A stretch of 64,000 nt of DNA from Arthrobacter_H sp030452125 (lineage in GTDB: Bacteria; Actinomycetota; Actinomycetes; Actinomycetales; Micrococcaceae), in assembly GCA_052379645.1 (NCBI GenBank), contig JBQSYU010000014.1. One strand, written 5' to 3'. Each line of letters opens with the position of its first letter. Position 1 is the first letter of the stretch. Of the stretch, positions 36,896-47,619 are shown piece by piece. Under the pieces are notes generated by a model, which did not search any database, was not told where the DNA came from, and saw only the letters and a list, made by a program, of their open reading frames with translations. A program made the position numbers and the translations under genes.

Positions 36896-39147
36896 GCCGA
36901 GAGCTCCGGATGCAAGGTCTTCAGCGTCCACGTCTTGCCCCGGTGGACCGCGAGGAAGCTCATGAGCAGTCCGATGGCCGCGTAGCCCAGCAGGGCCAGC
37001 ACCAGCGGGGCGAGTCCCTCGAGCGAGGCCCCGTACATCAGGTGGCGCAGCCCGGTGATCACATGTCCCATGGGCAGCAGGTTATGGGCCACATGCAGTG
37101 GCTCGGGGGTGGTCTCCCAGGGGAAGGTGCCTCCCGCGGAGACCAGTTGGAGGACCAGCAGCACGAGCACCACGAGCTTGCCGGGGGTGCCCAGCAGGGC
37201 ACAGATGCCCTGGACGATGGCGGTGAAGGCGATGCTCGCCATCAGGAACAACCCCCAGGTCAGCCAGGGGTGGGCCGTTTGCAGGCCGAGTCCGAAGAGC
37301 ACCACGCCGTAGAGCACCGTCGCCTGCAGCATCGACAGGAACACGAAGGGGAGCCACCCGCCGATCGCGATCTTCCAGGACGCCGCATTGGAGGCCAGGG
37401 CGCGTTGGGTGACCGGGCGCATGATCTGGACCAGGATGAAGGCGCCGATCCAGACGGCGAGCGTCATGAAGAAGGGGGCCAGGCCCTCGCCGTAGGTTCC
37501 TGCGCTGGCCTGGTCCGCCCGATCCACCGAGACCGGGTCGCCGATGACGTTGGAGACCTGCGTCTTTTGCTCGTCGGTGGGGTTGGGGACCTCCTTCGTC
37601 CCGTCGCTCAGCTTCCCGGCCAGGGTCCCGGAACCGTCGACCAGTTGGTCGGCACCGGATCCCAGATCGTTGACGCCCTCGCGCAGATCCGCGGTGCCAC
37701 CGGTCAGGGTCCCGGTCCCCTCCACGAGCGAGGCCGCACCGCCGTCGAGCTTCTGGGCCCCGGCCAGGGCGTCCCGCTGCCCGTCCAGCAGGGTGTTGGC
37801 CCCGCTGGCGAGCTTCCCGGAAGCGGCGGAGAGCTGCTGGGCGCCGTCCGCGGCGTCGGAGACCCCGTTGGCCAGGGCCTGTGAGGAGTCCGCGAGGGTA
37901 TCGGTGCCCGAGGCCAGGGAGCCCAGTCCGCCACTGAGTTTCTTGGCGCCGTCGGCGACCTGGCGGGAGCCGGTGCCCAGTTTGTCGATATTTGCCTTGG
38001 CGTTGGCCAGATCCTTCCTGGTCTTCTCCGCCTCCGCGGTCACTCCGGTATCGGCGCCCAGTTTCTTCACGGATTTGCGGGCCTCCGCGGCGTCTTCCTT
38101 CGTGATGACGTCGTCCTTGATCAGCTGGTCCACGGTGCCGTCCAGGCGGGACTGGGCGTCCTTCTCCAGGGCGGTGATGGTATCCGCAGCGTTGTCGACC
38201 TTGGCGCTGAGCTGTTCATTGCCGTCGGCGACCTGTTCCGCGCCGGCCGCCAGTTCCTTGCCGGCACTATTGGCCGAGGCGGCACCATCGGCGAGTTGGC
38301 GGGTCTTCTGTGGCAATTGGGCGGTCTTGGACTTCATGGTGCCCAGCCCCGAGGCAAGCTCGTCGGCGCCTCCCTGGAGCTGGCCCGCCCCGTTGGCCAG
38401 CTTCCCGGTCCCGGCGACCAGCTTCTGCTGCCCGTCGATCAGGGAGGAGGTCCCGCTCTTGAGCTGACGGGCCCCGTCGTCGAGCTTATTCGCGCCGGAA
38501 TCCAACTGCTTGGCCCCGTCGGCGAGGGTTCCCACGCCCTCGTCGAGCTTGACGGTGCCATCGTGGAGTTCATCCGCCCCGTCGGCCGCCTTGGCCATCT
38601 GGGAGTGGATGCGCCCGAAGCCGGTCAGCAGGGTGTCCGCGGTTTCGGTGCCGACCTCCTGGGCGACCGTGTTGTGGACCTCCCCGGCGAGCTTATCGGC
38701 GAAGGTGCCGACCATGTAGTTGTTGGCGTCGTTGGTGGTGACCTCCAGGATCGCCTGTTTCGCGGCGTCGAAGTCCTCGGGGGAGGCGAGGTTCTTGGAG
38801 AAGTCGGCGGGGATGGTCATGGCGAAGGCGTATTCGCCGGTCCGCACCCCTTCTTCGGCGGCTTCCTCGGAGTCCACGACGTTCCATCCGAAGGTCGCGT
38901 CCTCCAGCAGGGACTCCACGACCTCGTCCCCGACGTGCAGGTCCTTGCCGTCCTGCTGGGAGCCCTGGTCCTCGTTGACCAGTGCCACCTTGACGTTGTC
39001 CAGGTTGGAGTACGGATCCCAGTTCGCGTACAGGTACAGGGCGCCATAGAGCAGGGGGACCAGGGTCATGGCGATGATCGCCATCCACGGCAGGACGCCG
39101 CTGGTCATGCGCTTGAGCTCGGACAGGGCCAGGCGAAGGGTGGTCAT
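36892..39147 (-). CDS. YhgE/Pip-family membrane protein
   Basis: This 751-residue protein has an N-terminal membrane helix (residues 17-40), a long external region with repeated 7- and 11-residue units of the type LADGAxxLxxGA over about 200-480, and a C-terminal block of five or six membrane helices. This matches YhgE/Pip proteins, relatives of the phage infection protein of Lactococcus and of ESX/type VII export components. It likely acts in export or at the cell surface. The start overlaps the ABC-like gene stop (ATGA). Confidence 0.9.
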   Translation of the reverse strand: MTTLRLALSELKRMTSGVLPWMAIIAMTLVPLLYGALYLYANWDPYSNLDNVKVALVNEDQGSQQDGKDLHVGDEVVESLLEDATFGWNVVDSEEAAEEGVRTGEYAFAMTIPADFSKNLASPEDFDAAKQAILEVTTNDANNYMVGTFADKLAGEVHNTVAQEVGTETADTLLTGFGRIHSQMAKAADGADELHDGTVKLDEGVGTLADGAKQLDSGANKLDDGARQLKSGTSSLIDGQQKLVAGTGKLANGAGQLQGGADELASGLGTMKSKTAQLPQKTRQLADGAASANSAGKELAAGAEQVADGNEQLSAKVDNAADTITALEKDAQSRLDGTVDQLIKDDVITKEDAAEARKSVKKLGADTGVTAEAEKTRKDLANAKANIDKLGTGSRQVADGAKKLSGGLGSLASGTDTLADSSQALANGVSDAADGAQQLSAASGKLASGANTLLDGQRDALAGAQKLDGGAASLVEGTGTLTGGTADLREGVNDLGSGADQLVDGSGTLAGKLSDGTKEVPNPTDEQKTQVSNVIGDPVSVDRADQASAGTYGEGLAPFFMTLAVWIGAFILVQIMRPVTQRALASNAASWKIAIGGWLPFVFLSMLQATVLYGVVLFGLGLQTAHPWLTWGLFLMASIAFTAIVQGICALLGTPGKLVVLVLLVLQLVSAGGTFPWETTPEPLHVAHNLLPMGHVITGLRHLMYGASLEGLAPLVLALLGYAAIGLLMSFLAVHRGKTWTLKTLHPELSA

Positions 39148-39791
39148 TCGGGGGACTCCGTGGGGTGGGGGAGGTTGTTGGCGCCGGCTTCGGCCACCGG
39201 TCCGGTCCATTCATCGGGGACGGTGCGGACGACGGCGACGATCGCCGGTTGGCGGCGGCCGGCTGCGGTCTGTTCCAGATGGGCGACCCATTCACCGTCG
39301 TTGATGCCATGGCGATCGGGGGTGTCGAAGATCAGCAAGGAGATGTCGTGCCCCTCCAGGGCCAGATGCGTGAGGATCCTCTGGCGGTCCAGGGGATCGA
39401 TGGCGTCGACGAATTCACCGGCCAGGTGGGTGATGCGGTGGCGTTCGAGCCATGAATCGATGCTGCTGCGGCGCCAAAAGGGTCCGGGGTGCAGGGCCAG
39501 GTCCTCGGAGACCAGATCCCTGACCTTCAGGTGGGCCTCGGGTTCGTTGATCTCGGGGGAGTCGACGAGCATGCTGATGCCACGGACCGTGTCCAGGGCG
39601 GGGTCGCCTTCCCAGGCCACCGTGCCGGCGTCGGGGCGCATGCGGGCGCTGAGGGCCAGGGCCAGGGCGGTGCGGGTGGTCTGTGGTTCGGCGTGGACCA
39701 GCAGCAGTTCGCCGGAGGCGACCTTGAGGCTGGTGGGGTCCAGGAGCGGCGCGTGGCGGCCCTTGATGGATAGTTCGTCGGCGATGAGCAC
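39144..39791 (-). CDS. Degenerate ABC-type ATPase-like protein linked to YhgE
   Basis: This 215-residue protein has the layout of an ABC transporter ATPase but lacks key residues. The Walker A site reads AEPQTTRTAL instead of GxxGxGKS, no clear LSGGQ is seen, and Walker B is reduced to LLIFDTPDR. ATP hydrolysis is therefore doubtful. It is the first gene of an operon with YhgE and TetR, and may bind the YhgE channel as a structural or regulatory partner. Confidence 0.75.
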   Translation of the reverse strand: MLIADELSIKGRHAPLLDPTSLKVASGELLLVHAEPQTTRTALALALSARMRPDAGTVAWEGDPALDTVRGISMLVDSPEINEPEAHLKVRDLVSEDLALHPGPFWRRSSIDSWLERHRITHLAGEFVDAIDPLDRQRILTHLALEGHDISLLIFDTPDRHGINDGEWVAHLEQTAAGRRQPAIVAVVRTVPDEWTGPVAEAGANNLPHPTESPE

Positions 39792-39800
39792 TTCACCATG

Positions 39801-39830
39801 CTAATCGAACTGACCGGTCAGTTCAATTAG
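39801..39830. promoter_or_regulatory. TetR operator, near-perfect 30-bp palindrome
   Basis: The central GAACTGACCGGTCAGTTC (39807-39824) is a perfect 18-base palindrome, and extending to 39801-39830 gives one mismatch. It lies just upstream of the first gene of the operon that ends in the tetR gene, in the position of a repressor operator. Confidence 0.85.
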
Positions 39831-39868
39831 AGGCGTCGTGGTTCTCGTCGCATGAGGGGGCGGGCACA

Positions 39869-39896
39869 AAAAAACCCCGTCGAAACGGGGTTTTTT
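39869..39896. terminator. Bidirectional rho-independent terminator
   Basis: AAAAAACCCCGT and ACGGGGTTTTTT form a 12-base stem with a CGAA loop, with T runs in both directions. Its clearest use is to end the tRNA-Arg transcript on the minus strand. Confidence 0.9.
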
Positions 39897-39900
39897 CGTA

Positions 39901-39977
<77 letters not shown>

Positions 39978-40098
39978 TTGGTCTGCGACACCGCCGCTGA
40001 CCTCGAATAACTATACAGACAGTTGGCGGCGTCGCAAAATCGGGGCCGGCCTCGACCGGGTGGCCCCCGGGGAGCCTCAAGCCAACTATACCGGTCTA

Positions 40099-40114
40099 CG
40101 TGACCTTAGTCACA
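40099..40114. promoter_or_regulatory. CRP/GlxR-type site before pckG
   Basis: CGTGACCTTAGTCACA matches TGTGA-N6-TCACA with one mismatch, and its centre GTGAC-CTTA-GTCAC is a perfect inverted repeat. A TATGGT -10-like box follows at 40121. Control of gluconeogenic PEP carboxykinase by a cAMP-receptor-type protein is biologically plausible. Confidence 0.55.
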
Positions 40115-40261
40115 ATAGGGTATGGTGAAACCCCGAGAATCCGCGGATGGACGGCGGTCGAGTCCCCGACCGGGGAGGGAAGCGATCCGCGTCACCTCCG
40201 GAGCGGAGCGGCCCCGTCCTAGCATCGAGGGACCAGTACAAGCCCAATGGAGGGAATGGAC

Positions 40262-42106
40262 ATGAGCGAGCGCTCCGATCAAACGGTCCTCGACGCAGAG
40301 CGTCAGACCGCACCGACGACCCACGCAAAGCTACTGGCCTGGGTCGGCGACATTGTGGAGCTCACGCAGCCGGAGAGTGTCCACTGGGTCGACGGGAGCC
40401 AAGGGGAGGTCGACCGCCTCACTGGCGAGCTGGTCGACGCCGGGACTCTCGTACGACTGGATGAGGCGAAGTTCCCCAATTCCTTCGCCGCCTTCTCGGA
40501 CCCCAAGGATGTGGCCCGGGTCGAAGAGCGGACCTTCATCTGTTCCCAGGACGAGCAGGATGCGGGGTTCACCAACAACTGGATGGACCCGCAGGAGATG
40601 AAGTCGATCCTCAATGACCGCTTCAGCGGTTCGATGCGGGGACGGACCATGTATGTCATCCCCTTCGTCATGGGTCCCCTTGATGCCGAGCACCCGCAAT
40701 TCGGCGTGGAGATCACCGACTCCGCCTATGTGGTGGCCTCGATGCGGGTCATGGCACGCATCGGTGATGACGTGCTGGCCAAGATGGAAGCCACCGATGC
40801 CTTCTTCGTCCCGGCCGTGCACTCCGTCGGAGCCCCGCTGGCAGCCGGAGAGGCCGATGTCGCCTGGCCGTGCAACCCGGAGAAGTGGATCGTGCACTTC
40901 CCCGAGGAGCGGGCCATCTGGTCCTACGGCTCCGGGTACGGCGGCAACGCCCTGCTGGGCAAGAAGTGCTTTTCGCTGCGTATCGCCTCGGTCATGGGGC
41001 GGGACGAGGGGTGGCTGGCCGAGCATATGCTCATCCTCAAGCTCACCAGCCCCGAGGGCAGGAGCTACAACGTGGCGGGGGCATTCCCCTCCGCCTGCGG
41101 CAAGACGAACCTCGCCCTGCTGGAGCCGAGCATCGAAGGCTGGACCGCCGAGACCCTGGGCGATGACATCAACTGGATGCGCATCGGCAAGGAAGGCGAA
41201 TTGCGCGGGGTCAATCCCGAATACGGGCTGTTCGGCGTCGCACCGGGGACCGGGTGGAGCACCAACCCCAACGCCATGCGCGCGATCACCAAGGGCAACT
41301 CCATCTTCACCAACGTCGCATTGACCGATGACGGCGGGGTCTGGTGGGAAGGGATGACCGACGAGGTGCCCGAGCACCTGACCGATTGGCTCGGCAACGA
41401 CTGGACCCCGGGCTCCGGGACGAAGGCGGCGCACCCGAACTCGCGGTTCTGCACCCCGATCGACCAGCTCGATATGCTCTCGAAGGAGTTCTACAACCCC
41501 GAGGGCGTGGAGATCCACGCCATCCTCTTCGGTGGACGGCGCAAGACCACCATTCCCCTGGTGACCGAGGCCAGCTCGTGGACCAATGGCGTCTTCATGG
41601 GCTCCACGCTCTCCTCGGAGACCACGGCGGCCGCGGCCGGTGCCGTGGGCCGGGTGCGTCGGGACCCGATGGCGATGCTGCCCTTCATCGGGTACGACGC
41701 CGGTGACTACCTCAAGCACTGGGACTCCATTGAATCCAAGGCCGATCCGGCGCGTTTGCCGCGGATCTTCCTGGTCAACTGGTTCCGCCGCACCCCCGAG
41801 GGCGGATTCGCCTGGCCCGGGTTCAGCGACAACTCCCGCGTGCTGAAGTGGATCGTCGAGCGCATCGAAGGCACTGCGGACGCCCAGGAGACGCCGATCG
41901 GCATGGTGCCCACCGGCGACTCGATGGATCTCAGCGGCCTGGACTCGTTCACCGCCGAGGACCTCGAGGTGGCCGTGACGGTCGACCCGGAGGAGTGGAA
42001 GCGCGAACTGGCGGATATCGAGGAGTGGTACGCCAAATTCGGGCCCTCCCTGCCGCAGTCCCTGCAGGATGAGCTGGACGGGCTGAAGCAGCGCCTGGGC
42101 GCCTAG
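40262..42106 (+). CDS. pckG: Phosphoenolpyruvate carboxykinase (GTP)
   Basis: This 614-residue enzyme converts oxaloacetate and GTP to phosphoenolpyruvate, CO2 and GDP in gluconeogenesis. The P-loop is FPSACGKTNLALL, the active-site cysteine loop is PSACGK, and FGGRRKTTIPLV and the Asn/Arg substrate motifs match GTP-dependent PEPCK. The ATG at 40262 has GGAGGG about 7 bases upstream. In-frame ATGs at 40247 and 40256 lie in or before the ribosome-binding site. A long hairpin follows the stop. Confidence 0.95.
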   Translation: MSERSDQTVLDAERQTAPTTHAKLLAWVGDIVELTQPESVHWVDGSQGEVDRLTGELVDAGTLVRLDEAKFPNSFAAFSDPKDVARVEERTFICSQDEQDAGFTNNWMDPQEMKSILNDRFSGSMRGRTMYVIPFVMGPLDAEHPQFGVEITDSAYVVASMRVMARIGDDVLAKMEATDAFFVPAVHSVGAPLAAGEADVAWPCNPEKWIVHFPEERAIWSYGSGYGGNALLGKKCFSLRIASVMGRDEGWLAEHMLILKLTSPEGRSYNVAGAFPSACGKTNLALLEPSIEGWTAETLGDDINWMRIGKEGELRGVNPEYGLFGVAPGTGWSTNPNAMRAITKGNSIFTNVALTDDGGVWWEGMTDEVPEHLTDWLGNDWTPGSGTKAAHPNSRFCTPIDQLDMLSKEFYNPEGVEIHAILFGGRRKTTIPLVTEASSWTNGVFMGSTLSSETTAAAAGAVGRVRRDPMAMLPFIGYDAGDYLKHWDSIESKADPARLPRIFLVNWFRRTPEGGFAWPGFSDNSRVLKWIVERIEGTADAQETPIGMVPTGDSMDLSGLDSFTAEDLEVAVTVDPEEWKRELADIEEWYAKFGPSLPQSLQDELDGLKQRLGA

Positions 42107-42130
42107 CCGGTTCCACCGCGAGGAGCACCA

Positions 42131-42185
42131 GGGGCGGGAACGTCCAGCGGACCATCAAGGATGGCCCGCTGGACGTTCCCGCCCC
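42131..42185. terminator. Long hairpin after pckG
   Basis: Arms GGGGCGGGAACGTCCAGCGG and its complement, with ACCAT/ATGGC near the loop, form a 20-base stem topped by a 5-base loop. There is no T run, so it may act as a 3' stabiliser or as an intrinsic terminator of the actinobacterial type. Confidence 0.75.
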
Positions 42186-42274
42186 ATATCCCTCAGCGGG
42201 ACCGCCCGGTGGCGCGGAGGCACACGCTGGGCCGATAGGCGATAGTTCACCTAGCAGGCTGGCATGATGGACAC

Positions 42275-42802
42275 ATGATCCTCGCACGTTTGATCCTCGG
42301 GCTCCTGAGCTTGTCGCCGATGACCGGCTACGACCTGAAGAAGCATTTCGACTCGAGCATCAACCACTTCTGGAATGCCGATAAGGCACAGATCTACCGC
42401 ACCCTGGCCCAACTGGTGGACCAGGGCCTGGCCACGGTCCGGACCGTTCCGCAGGAGAACTACCCGGCGCGCCAGGAGCACCACATCACCGAGGCGGGGC
42501 GGGCGGCTTTGCAGGACTGGCTGACCGGAACGCTGGACCGGCAGCCCGCCCGTGAGCCCTTCCTGGGCCGGATCTTCTTCTCCGGGGAGCTCGAGCGCCA
42601 CGAGGTCCTGGAACTGCTTGCGGCACGTCGCACCGAGGCCGAGGACCTGCAGCGGTCCTACCGGGCCCTGCGCGCGGAATTGGACGAGGCCGCCCTGGCC
42701 GACCGACGCGGCTACCTGATGGCCGCCACGCTGGACCACGGCATCGCCCACGTCGGTGCCGAACTGAACTGGCTCGACTCCGTCGAAGGGAATCTGCCAT
42801 GA
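42275..42802 (+). CDS. PadR-family transcriptional regulator
   Basis: This 175-residue regulator has the PadR winged helix at its N-terminus (LILGLLSLSPMTGYDLKKHF, IYRTLAQLVDQGL) and a C-terminal helical dimerisation region, matching the PadR/AphA group. The last codons overlap the ATG of the hydrolase gene (ATGA), so the pair is a coupled operon, and the regulator probably controls it. Confidence 0.9.
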   Translation: MILARLILGLLSLSPMTGYDLKKHFDSSINHFWNADKAQIYRTLAQLVDQGLATVRTVPQENYPARQEHHITEAGRAALQDWLTGTLDRQPAREPFLGRIFFSGELERHEVLELLAARRTEAEDLQRSYRALRAELDEAALADRRGYLMAATLDHGIAHVGAELNWLDSVEGNLP

Positions 42803-43674
42803 ACGAAAAGCCCACGGTGCCTCCCTCCGTCGGGGAACGCCCCGATCCGGCCGGCTACCCGGAGATCCACCCCCCGGTGCGTCCCCGCACGGACGGCAAA
42901 CCAGCCCAGACGCTGGTCTTTCTCCATGGCGGCAACGTGGCCAACTGGATGTGGGATCCCCAGGTCAAGGCCTTCCCTGCCTATCGGATCTTCACCCCGC
43001 ATCTGCCCGGGTTCGGCGGCCGGGCCGATGAGGACTGGCGCGGGCTCGATAGCGCCGCGGATGACGTCGCGGCCTTCATCGCCGAAGAGATCGAGGACGG
43101 CCGGGTCCACCTGGTTGGCCAGTCCCTGGGCGGCGTCGTGGGCCTGCGTGTACTGGCCCGGCATCCCGAGCTCTTCGCCAGTGCCCTGTTCACCGGGGCA
43201 GGGATCCGGCCGGTGGGGGCGGGAACGCGGTTATCCACGGCGGCGCAACTGCGATTAGGGGACGCCGAATGGTTCTGGAAGGTCCAGGCCGGGGCCTTCG
43301 GGATTCCCGCGAACTCCCGCAGGCTCTACTCCGAACATGGGCTGACCCTGCGTCCGGACAACATGAAGGCGATGCTGGACGAGGTCCAGGCGGGCGGCCT
43401 GCCCGACGGGCTGGGGGACTACACCGAACGCCTGATGATGGTCGCCGGGGCCCGTGAACCGGCCCTGGTGCGCAAGGGATTCGCCGATGTGGCCGCGGTT
43501 CGCCGGGACACGGTCTTCCGTCTGGCCCCGGGGCTGCACCATCAATGGAGCGTCGAGGATCCGTTGTTCTTCAACGCGATGGTCCGCGCCTGGATCGAAC
43601 GCGGTGAGGTCCACCCCCGGCTCGGGCGGGTTCCCGGGCTCCACCAGGCAGACCCGGATCCCGCTGGAGACTGA
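42799..43674 (+). CDS. Alpha/beta-hydrolase
   Basis: This 291-residue protein shows the alpha/beta-hydrolase fold: HGGNVANWMW (oxyanion region), nucleophile Ser in GQSLGG, and a late His in GLHHQW. The substrate is unknown; the region before the late His is shorter than in haloalkane dehalogenases. Coupled to a PadR regulator, it could act on a phenolic or xenobiotic ester, but that is inference. The last 30 residues are polar. Confidence 0.85.
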   Translation: MNEKPTVPPSVGERPDPAGYPEIHPPVRPRTDGKPAQTLVFLHGGNVANWMWDPQVKAFPAYRIFTPHLPGFGGRADEDWRGLDSAADDVAAFIAEEIEDGRVHLVGQSLGGVVGLRVLARHPELFASALFTGAGIRPVGAGTRLSTAAQLRLGDAEWFWKVQAGAFGIPANSRRLYSEHGLTLRPDNMKAMLDEVQAGGLPDGLGDYTERLMMVAGAREPALVRKGFADVAAVRRDTVFRLAPGLHHQWSVEDPLFFNAMVRAWIERGEVHPRLGRVPGLHQADPDPAGD

Positions 43675-43892
43675 TTGGTCTGGATCGCGGTCTCCGCAAG
43701 GCTTCGCTGCGTCAGGTGCGGACGCGCCGTATCACCTCCGGGCCGTGGACGGCTACATGACATAGTCCATATACCGACGACCGCTCCGGGCAACCGCCTG
43801 CGTTCCTGCCAGGGGAGCAGCTGCAGAAGTTGCCCGGAACGTTGGAGGCGCCCGTTGCCTCCCGTGCGGACGCCGTCGTCGTACCCGGTGGA

Positions 43893-45692
<1,800 letters not shown>

Positions 45693-45706
45693 TTGAGCCC
45701 TCAACT

Positions 45707-45790
45707 TCCTACGCCGGCATGACCCGGACAGGTTCGACGGTCGCGAGCGGTGGCAGCTCGATCTCAGCCCCTCCTGGGGCACCCGTGTGG
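45707..45790 (-). promoter_or_regulatory. TPP riboswitch
   Basis: On the minus strand the conserved thi-box elements are present in order: GGGTGCCCC, GGGGCTGAGATC, ACC, GAACCTGT, and CCGGGTCATGCCGGCGTAGG. This is the thiamine pyrophosphate aptamer and lies about 15 bases before the thiC start, so thiC should be repressed when TPP is plentiful, probably by blocking translation. Confidence 0.95.
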
Positions 45791-45806
45791 ACGTTGCGAG
45801 CGTAAC

Positions 45807-45849
45807 GGAGCGGCCCGCGATCTGGCTAATCCAGTTCGCGGGCCGCTCC
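45807..45849 (-). terminator. Terminator after hmp
   Basis: GGAGCGGCCCGCGA and TCGCGGGCCGCTCC form a 14-base stem with a 15-base loop, located after the hmp stop codon on the minus strand and before the riboswitch of thiC. Confidence 0.8.
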
Positions 45850-45883
45850 GGTGTGGCGCCCCTCCGGGGCAGCGGGCTCGTGC

Positions 45884-47065
45884 CTAGGCGGCAAGCCAGA
45901 GGTCGGGACCGAAGACCTCGTAGTGGATGTTCCGCGGGGCCACGCCGGCGGCGATGGCCTGGCTGCGCACCGCACGCATGAATGGCAGCGGACCGCAGAG
46001 GTACATCCGGGCATCCTCGGGCAGCTCGACGCCGGTCAGGTTCATGAACCCCTCGACGGCCTGCAGGTCCGCGGTGGTGCCGGTGGTGTCCTCGAGCCAC
46101 AGGCGCATCTCGACGTTGGGCAGCTGCTCCACGGCGGCGAGCATCTGGTCCTTCAGCGCCCAGTTCGATTCCATGGCCTCGGCGTGGAGCACCAGCACCT
46201 GGCGGTCCGACCCGGTGGAGACCAGCGACTGCAGGGCCGAGGCGCTCGGGGTGCACCCGATGCCGGCGGTGGCGATGATGATCGGCCCGCCCTCCATGTC
46301 CAGGGTGATGTCACCGTAGGGGTTGGACAGTTCCACGACGTCGCCGACCTCGAGATTGCGGTGCATGAAGGGGGAGACCTCCCCGCCTTCATCCAGCTTG
46401 GTGGTCAACACCCGCTCGGTGGTGGATTCGACGTTGTCGGAGAGGGAGTACTGGCGGCACTGGCGCAGCCCGTCGGCCAGCGGCACGCGGATGCTCACGA
46501 ACTGGCCGGGCTTGGCCACCGTGACGGCGGTGTCATCGGCCGGCTCGAAGCGGAACGTCATGCAATCCTGGCCGGAAGCCTCCGTGGAGGTGACCTTCCA
46601 TGGGGCGTAGATCCGGTCGTTGGCCTGTTCGGCGTAGAGGCCCTTTTCGATCTTGACCAGGGCGTCGGCCATCAGCCAGTAGACCTCGGACCAGGCGGCG
46701 ACGACCTCTTCGGTGGCTGCTTCGCCCAGATCCTCGGCGATGGCCGCGAACAGGTGGTCGAAGACGATCTGGTACTGGTCGGGCTGGATGCCCAGCGACG
46801 TGTGCTTATGGGCGATGCGGGACAGCACTGATTCGGGCAGCGATTCGGGGTGTTCGATCAGGTGGGAGGCGAAGGCGGCAATGCTGCCGGCCAGGGCCTG
46901 TTGCTGGGCTTCGTTCTTCTGGTTGGCGCGACTGAACAAGCCGTCCAGGAGTTCAGGACGTGCCGCAAACATCCCGGCATAGAACTTCTTGGTGATCTCA
47001 CCGATCCGTTCGCCAATCACGGGAAGTGTCGCCTGGACGACGGGGCGGGACGTTTCTGAGAGCAT
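45884..47065 (-). CDS. hmp: Flavohemoprotein Hmp (nitric oxide dioxygenase)
   Basis: This 393-residue protein oxidises nitric oxide to nitrate with oxygen and NAD(P)H. The globin domain (1-140) has the distal Tyr29 and proximal His86, followed by an FAD domain (RQYSLSD) and an NAD domain (GIGCTP, EVFGPD). It lies 88 bases after the nsrR gene, and two palindromes stand in the gap. Regulation by NsrR is expected. Confidence 0.94.
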   Translation of the reverse strand: MLSETSRPVVQATLPVIGERIGEITKKFYAGMFAARPELLDGLFSRANQKNEAQQQALAGSIAAFASHLIEHPESLPESVLSRIAHKHTSLGIQPDQYQIVFDHLFAAIAEDLGEAATEEVVAAWSEVYWLMADALVKIEKGLYAEQANDRIYAPWKVTSTEASGQDCMTFRFEPADDTAVTVAKPGQFVSIRVPLADGLRQCRQYSLSDNVESTTERVLTTKLDEGGEVSPFMHRNLEVGDVVELSNPYGDITLDMEGGPIIIATAGIGCTPSASALQSLVSTGSDRQVLVLHAEAMESNWALKDQMLAAVEQLPNVEMRLWLEDTTGTTADLQAVEGFMNLTGVELPEDARMYLCGPLPFMRAVRSQAIAAGVAPRNIHYEVFGPDLWLAA

Positions 47066-47086
47066 CGAATCTCCTCGAGGTCGAAT

Positions 47087-47109
47087 TACTTGCGTCTGAT
47101 CCGCAAGTA
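47087..47109. promoter_or_regulatory. Palindrome upstream of hmp (TACTTGCG-N7-CGCAAGTA)
   Basis: This perfect 8-7-8 inverted repeat lies 22 bases before the hmp start. Its position suggests an NsrR operator, but the sequence is not the textbook NsrR site of Bacillus or Streptomyces. Confidence 0.55.
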
Positions 47110-47119
47110 TTATGATACA

Positions 47120-47138
47120 TTTCTACACCTTGTAGAAA
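47120..47138. promoter_or_regulatory. Second palindrome upstream of hmp (TTTCTACA-N3-TGTAGAAA)
   Basis: A perfect 8-3-8 inverted repeat lies 55 bases before the hmp start, upstream of the first palindrome and just after the nsrR stop. It may be a second operator or a weak nsrR terminator. Confidence 0.5.
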
Positions 47139-47153
47139 ACTGGGGCAAATCGG

Positions 47154-47594
47154 CTATCGCGAAATGGGAAAAGGAAGGGGGACCAGCGCCGGGGAGGACG
47201 CCAGATCGCGGATCGACCAGTGGTCCAGCTCCTGGTAGAAGGCCTCCTGGGCGCGCGCCAGGGCTGTGCGGAGCCGGCAACCGGCGATCAATGGGCAGGC
47301 GGCCGTGCCGTCGTCGGTGGTGCACTGGGCGAGATCGCCCTGCCCCTCGAGGCTGCGCAGCAACGTGCCGGCGCCGAGGGACAGCCCCGATTCGTTGATC
47401 TGCACGCCACCGGTGCGCCCGCGTTTGACGTCGATGTGTTTCAACTGGCCGAGCTTGTGCACGGCCTTGGAGACCTGGTTGTAGGGGATGTCGATTGCCT
47501 CGGCGATCTCCCGGGTCCTCAGCAGGGGATCGGACCGGGCGGCGAGCAGCATCAGGATGCGCAGGCACACATCGGAAAAGGCGTTGATCTTCAT
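47154..47594 (-). CDS. nsrR: Rrf2-family NO-sensing repressor (NsrR)
   Basis: This 146-residue Rrf2 protein has the N-terminal winged helix and three cysteines at 91, 100 and 106 (CTTDDGTAACPLIAGC), the arrangement of NsrR, which holds a [4Fe-4S] cluster and loses repression when NO attacks it. The C-terminal tail is short. It is directly upstream of hmp, the usual NsrR target. Confidence 0.88.
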   Translation of the reverse strand: MKINAFSDVCLRILMLLAARSDPLLRTREIAEAIDIPYNQVSKAVHKLGQLKHIDVKRGRTGGVQINESGLSLGAGTLLRSLEGQGDLAQCTTDDGTAACPLIAGCRLRTALARAQEAFYQELDHWSIRDLASSPALVPLPFPISR

Positions 47595-47619
47595 GATGTC
47601 GACGCCCGGTCCCCACGGA

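Noticed and set aside
45693..46256. N-terminal extension of thiC
   Set aside because: The open frame runs through the TPP riboswitch and into hmp, so it cannot be coding for ThiC.
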